Below are positions 7,101-7,714 of a DNA stretch of 7,714 nt, one piece after another (the stretch's first letter is position 1; each line of letters starts with the position of its first letter). This stretch comes from Eubacteriales Family XIII. Incertae Sedis bacterium. Lineage in GTDB: Bacteria; Bacillota; Clostridia; Peptostreptococcales; Anaerovoracaceae. A program made the position numbers and the translations under genes. The DNA is taken from NCBI GenBank assembly GCA_031289235.1, contig JAITPU010000082.1, positions 1 through 7,714 of the forward strand, read 5' to 3'. The notes beneath the pieces were generated by a model. That model did no database searches. It had not been told where the DNA came from and saw nothing but the letters and a program-made list of their open reading frames with translations.

Positions 7101-7578
7101 GAATTGAGCTTTCCGACAGAAGCTCGTAGATGTCTTCAGGCTCGACAGCGGGCGCGCTTTTGATTATGCCGGCCACATATATGCTGAATATAGTGAACAG
7201 CGCCAGAAGCAGAACGAGTGATAAGCGAAATATCCTCTTTTTGTCGACGCGGTATTTCTTCCTTCTTCTGCCCCTTTTTTTTATGCCTCCCTGTTCCGTA
7301 TATCCGCCGTTCCCGTTTCCTCCGCCGGCCAGAGTTGCGCCGCCGCTTGAAAGATTATACGCGATACCTGAAGCCTGTCCCTTCGCCCGGGCTTTCCGTT
7401 CCATGCGGCTCGCGGAACGAATCGTTCCGCAGGGAGTCCGCAGAACAGGCATTCCGTTTTTCCGCGCGTCATGAACCCGCGAATTATCTGAGCCGTCTTG
7501 CGATTTTTCGAACTGCCGAAAAAATTCCTCTATTTCCACATGCGCTTTTTTGTCATTATCGTCCGTCAATCGTATCAC
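4126..7578 (-). CDS. ponA: Class A penicillin-binding protein (PBP1A-type), bifunctional
   Basis: This bifunctional peptidoglycan synthase polymerises lipid II and crosslinks peptide stems outside the membrane. It has 1150 residues, long for the family. A basic cytoplasmic region (1-115, ending KKRGRRRKKYR then DKKR) precedes one membrane helix (about 116-139). The GT51 glycosyltransferase domain (about 150-330) has catalytic Glu199 in IEDKTFWTHNGFN, STITQQLARN (232-241) and LLLEKKLTKEQIIEAYLN (264-281). A non-catalytic insert spans about 455-605. The transpeptidase domain has nucleophile Ser651 in SAIK, SVN (722-724) and KTGTT (854-858). A Cys/His segment follows (Cys953, 964, 987; His988, 990), then a low-complexity Ser/Gly/Asn/Asp tail (about 1025-1150). 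The start is GTG at 7578 with GGAGG only 3 bases upstream; a TTG at codon 4 is an alternative. It stands alone on its strand and ends in a strong terminator. The family is certain; the symbol is given at family level. Confidence 0.95.
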   Translation of the reverse strand: MIRLTDDNDKKAHVEIEEFFRQFEKSQDGSDNSRVHDARKNGMPVLRTPCGTIRSASRMERKARAKGQASGIAYNLSSGGATLAGGGNGNGGYTEQGGIKKRGRRRKKYRVDKKRIFRLSLVLLLALFTIFSIYVAGIIKSAPAVEPEDIYELLSESSILYDDQGRTIDNLYLNGSGIRTRINYDEMPGDLINAFIAIEDKTFWTHNGFNFVRIFGAIKESLTGGGGISGTSTITQQLARNLWLAETKTERTLSRKIREAYFSLLLEKKLTKEQIIEAYLNTISLGNRSYGVQAASQAYFSKDAQDLTLLECAALASLPKAPGRYALVQTVSKDQITEDDPNLLVMGDEYAYVYNDAVESRKDTALKLMLDQNLITSEAYTETIAQNLRDSINPSINTTDGSNTYFADYVVTSVVADLVNELGYSEEDARQMVYTGGLKIQTTIDVNMQKIIESEFSDNANFPTVTGVTKDKEGNIIGANGKVLLYSYENYFDENGSFIMTPAEYTGKADGSLVLFPGKRLNFYKTEIQGNIDYSIEFKDIYSVNDGMYYTMRGGVIPVPAQYKSKDENGNLIIDGDFLRSEPAQDTFRFIDNGILVSPGNYTLKQKVVQPQSAMVVLDYKTGGIKAMIGGRNVEGRFLFNRATSPRQPGSAIKPMAVYGPALQSGANFDEIKGGEKSYGTYWTAASRINDEPMTFQGEIWPKNWYNSYRGVQTLRKSVEQSVNVNAVKVFLNIGAKKSLAFLKSMGVTTVVESGSINDMNPAALALGGMTRGISPLEMTAGYGTFANKGVYIAPSAYTKITNKRDELFFEKEPKSVQVMDPGAAFIMTDILSSTVSDGIASGANISSQPVAGKTGTTQDKYDAWFVGFTPQYSAAIWIGNDVNIELSEGSGAAAKVWSRIMSKVCAGLARGRFSEAPDNISTRVINGSETEYFIKGTESTNVSESATPVYLCSLSGYRATPYCPARKHEVYDGNGSSSGTLPAYFCHIHNMDVDAYPINPSEKLNTGFVWDGLLRDDAYYETHPEEEVKESAATENTTVANPSDADRPSGGAAPSSNGNSASGNNTGGNAASAGSAENNSGGGNGGSSGGSNSGGDNGDSSGENNSGDSDNSGSSESGDESSSVNETPPAENTEDPDSGPSPPDWLNVQ
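4257..4350. repeat. 39-bp imperfect tandem repeat in the PBP tail
   Basis: Two full 39-base units (4257-4295 and 4296-4334) start CGGAATTA and share CGCCGGAACT and CTCCATTG. A third, partial copy begins at 4335. The period is 13 codons, so gain or loss of a unit keeps the PBP reading frame. In the protein this gives repeated Asn-Ser-Gly-Gly/Asn-Gly-rich blocks between about residues 1076 and 1108. Confidence 0.8.
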
Positions 7579-7581
7579 CCG

Positions 7582-7586
7582 CCTCC
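7582..7586 (-). promoter_or_regulatory. Ribosome binding site of the PBP gene
   Basis: On the minus strand GGAGG precedes the GTG start with only 3 intervening bases, closer than usual. The TTG at codon 4 would have 12. No ATG lies in frame until codon 43, which has no such site, so the start is somewhere in the first four codons. Confidence 0.65.
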
Positions 7587-7617
7587 GTTATAAAATATCC
7601 GGCGTTTTCAGTATTTA

Positions 7618-7651
7618 TGACAACCGTCTTGCGCCCTGCGCCCCGTTGTCA
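7618..7651. promoter_or_regulatory. Inverted repeat upstream of the PBP gene (operator candidate)
   Basis: TGACAAC (7618-7624) and GTTGTCA (7645-7651) are perfect 7-bp inverted repeats 20 bases apart. A self-complementary GCGC-CCT-GCGC core sits inside. Read on the minus strand, the PBP-proximal arm contains TTGTCA, a five-of-six match to a -35 box, followed 18 bases on by GATATT (four of six). That would place the start of transcription almost at the ribosome binding site, so the promoter is doubtful. The symmetry could be an operator or an RNA hairpin. Confidence 0.35.
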
Positions 7652-7666
7652 CAAACGCGAAATCGT

Positions 7667-7701
7667 CTGTGGCGTCGCCGTCTCCGGCGCGGCCGCCACA
7701 G
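7667..7701 (-). terminator. GC-rich hairpin at the window end, possible terminator
   Basis: CTGTGGCG (7667-7674) pairs with CGCCACAG (7694-7701), and an inner GCCG/CGGC stem (7677-7680 with 7685-7688) caps it with a TCTC loop. On the minus strand it is followed by an imperfect T-rich stretch (ACGATTTCGCGTTTGT), so it may end a minus-strand gene lying beyond the window. No gene is visible in the window from 7579 to 7714. Confidence 0.35.
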
Positions 7702-7714
7702 CATAATAGCTGAT

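Overview
The window (7714 bases) reads like chromosome from an anaerobic Gram-positive bacterium, most likely of the Clostridia. The evidence is strong AAGGAGG-type ribosome binding sites, a clostridial Bcd/EtfB/EtfA gene set of the electron-bifurcating type, and a large class A penicillin-binding protein (PBP) typical of Bacillota. The assignment rests on protein character and signals, not on a marker gene. I see no transposase, phage gene, CRISPR array, rRNA or tRNA.

Layout. Bases 1-406 are an AT-rich, apparently non-coding leader with short direct repeats and a weak sigma-A-like promoter candidate. Three plus-strand genes follow: a butyryl-CoA-dehydrogenase-like acyl-CoA dehydrogenase (407-1552), EtfB (1750-2553) and EtfA with an N-terminal two-cluster ferredoxin domain (2676-3971). 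The 197-base spacer between the first two contains three nested complementary segments (1561-1649) that could fold into a long RNA structure. A perfect 12-bp hairpin (4044-4077) lies in the convergent gap. A single minus-strand gene, a 1150-residue bifunctional PBP, fills 4126-7578. Its upstream region (7579-7714) holds two inverted repeats.

How the genes work together. The dehydrogenase, EtfB and EtfA are expected to form one flavoprotein complex. NADH would reduce an enoyl-CoA to its acyl-CoA and, by flavin-based electron bifurcation, also reduce ferredoxin. The two extra [4Fe-4S] clusters predicted on EtfA resemble the caffeyl-CoA reductase complex (CarCDE) of Acetobacterium and suggest a built-in electron wire. 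No thiolase, hydroxyacyl-CoA dehydrogenase, crotonase, CoA transferase or CoA ligase is present, so the acyl-CoA substrate is not fixed by context. The PBP is an unrelated, convergently transcribed cell-wall gene.

The most notable points are the ferredoxin-fused EtfA, the structured bcd-etfB spacer, the PBP's approximately 150-residue insert between its two catalytic domains, and the PBP's repeat-built Ser/Gly/Asn/Asp-rich tail. I found no evidence for a wholly new system. The best lead is the substrate and electron partner of the Acd-Etf complex.
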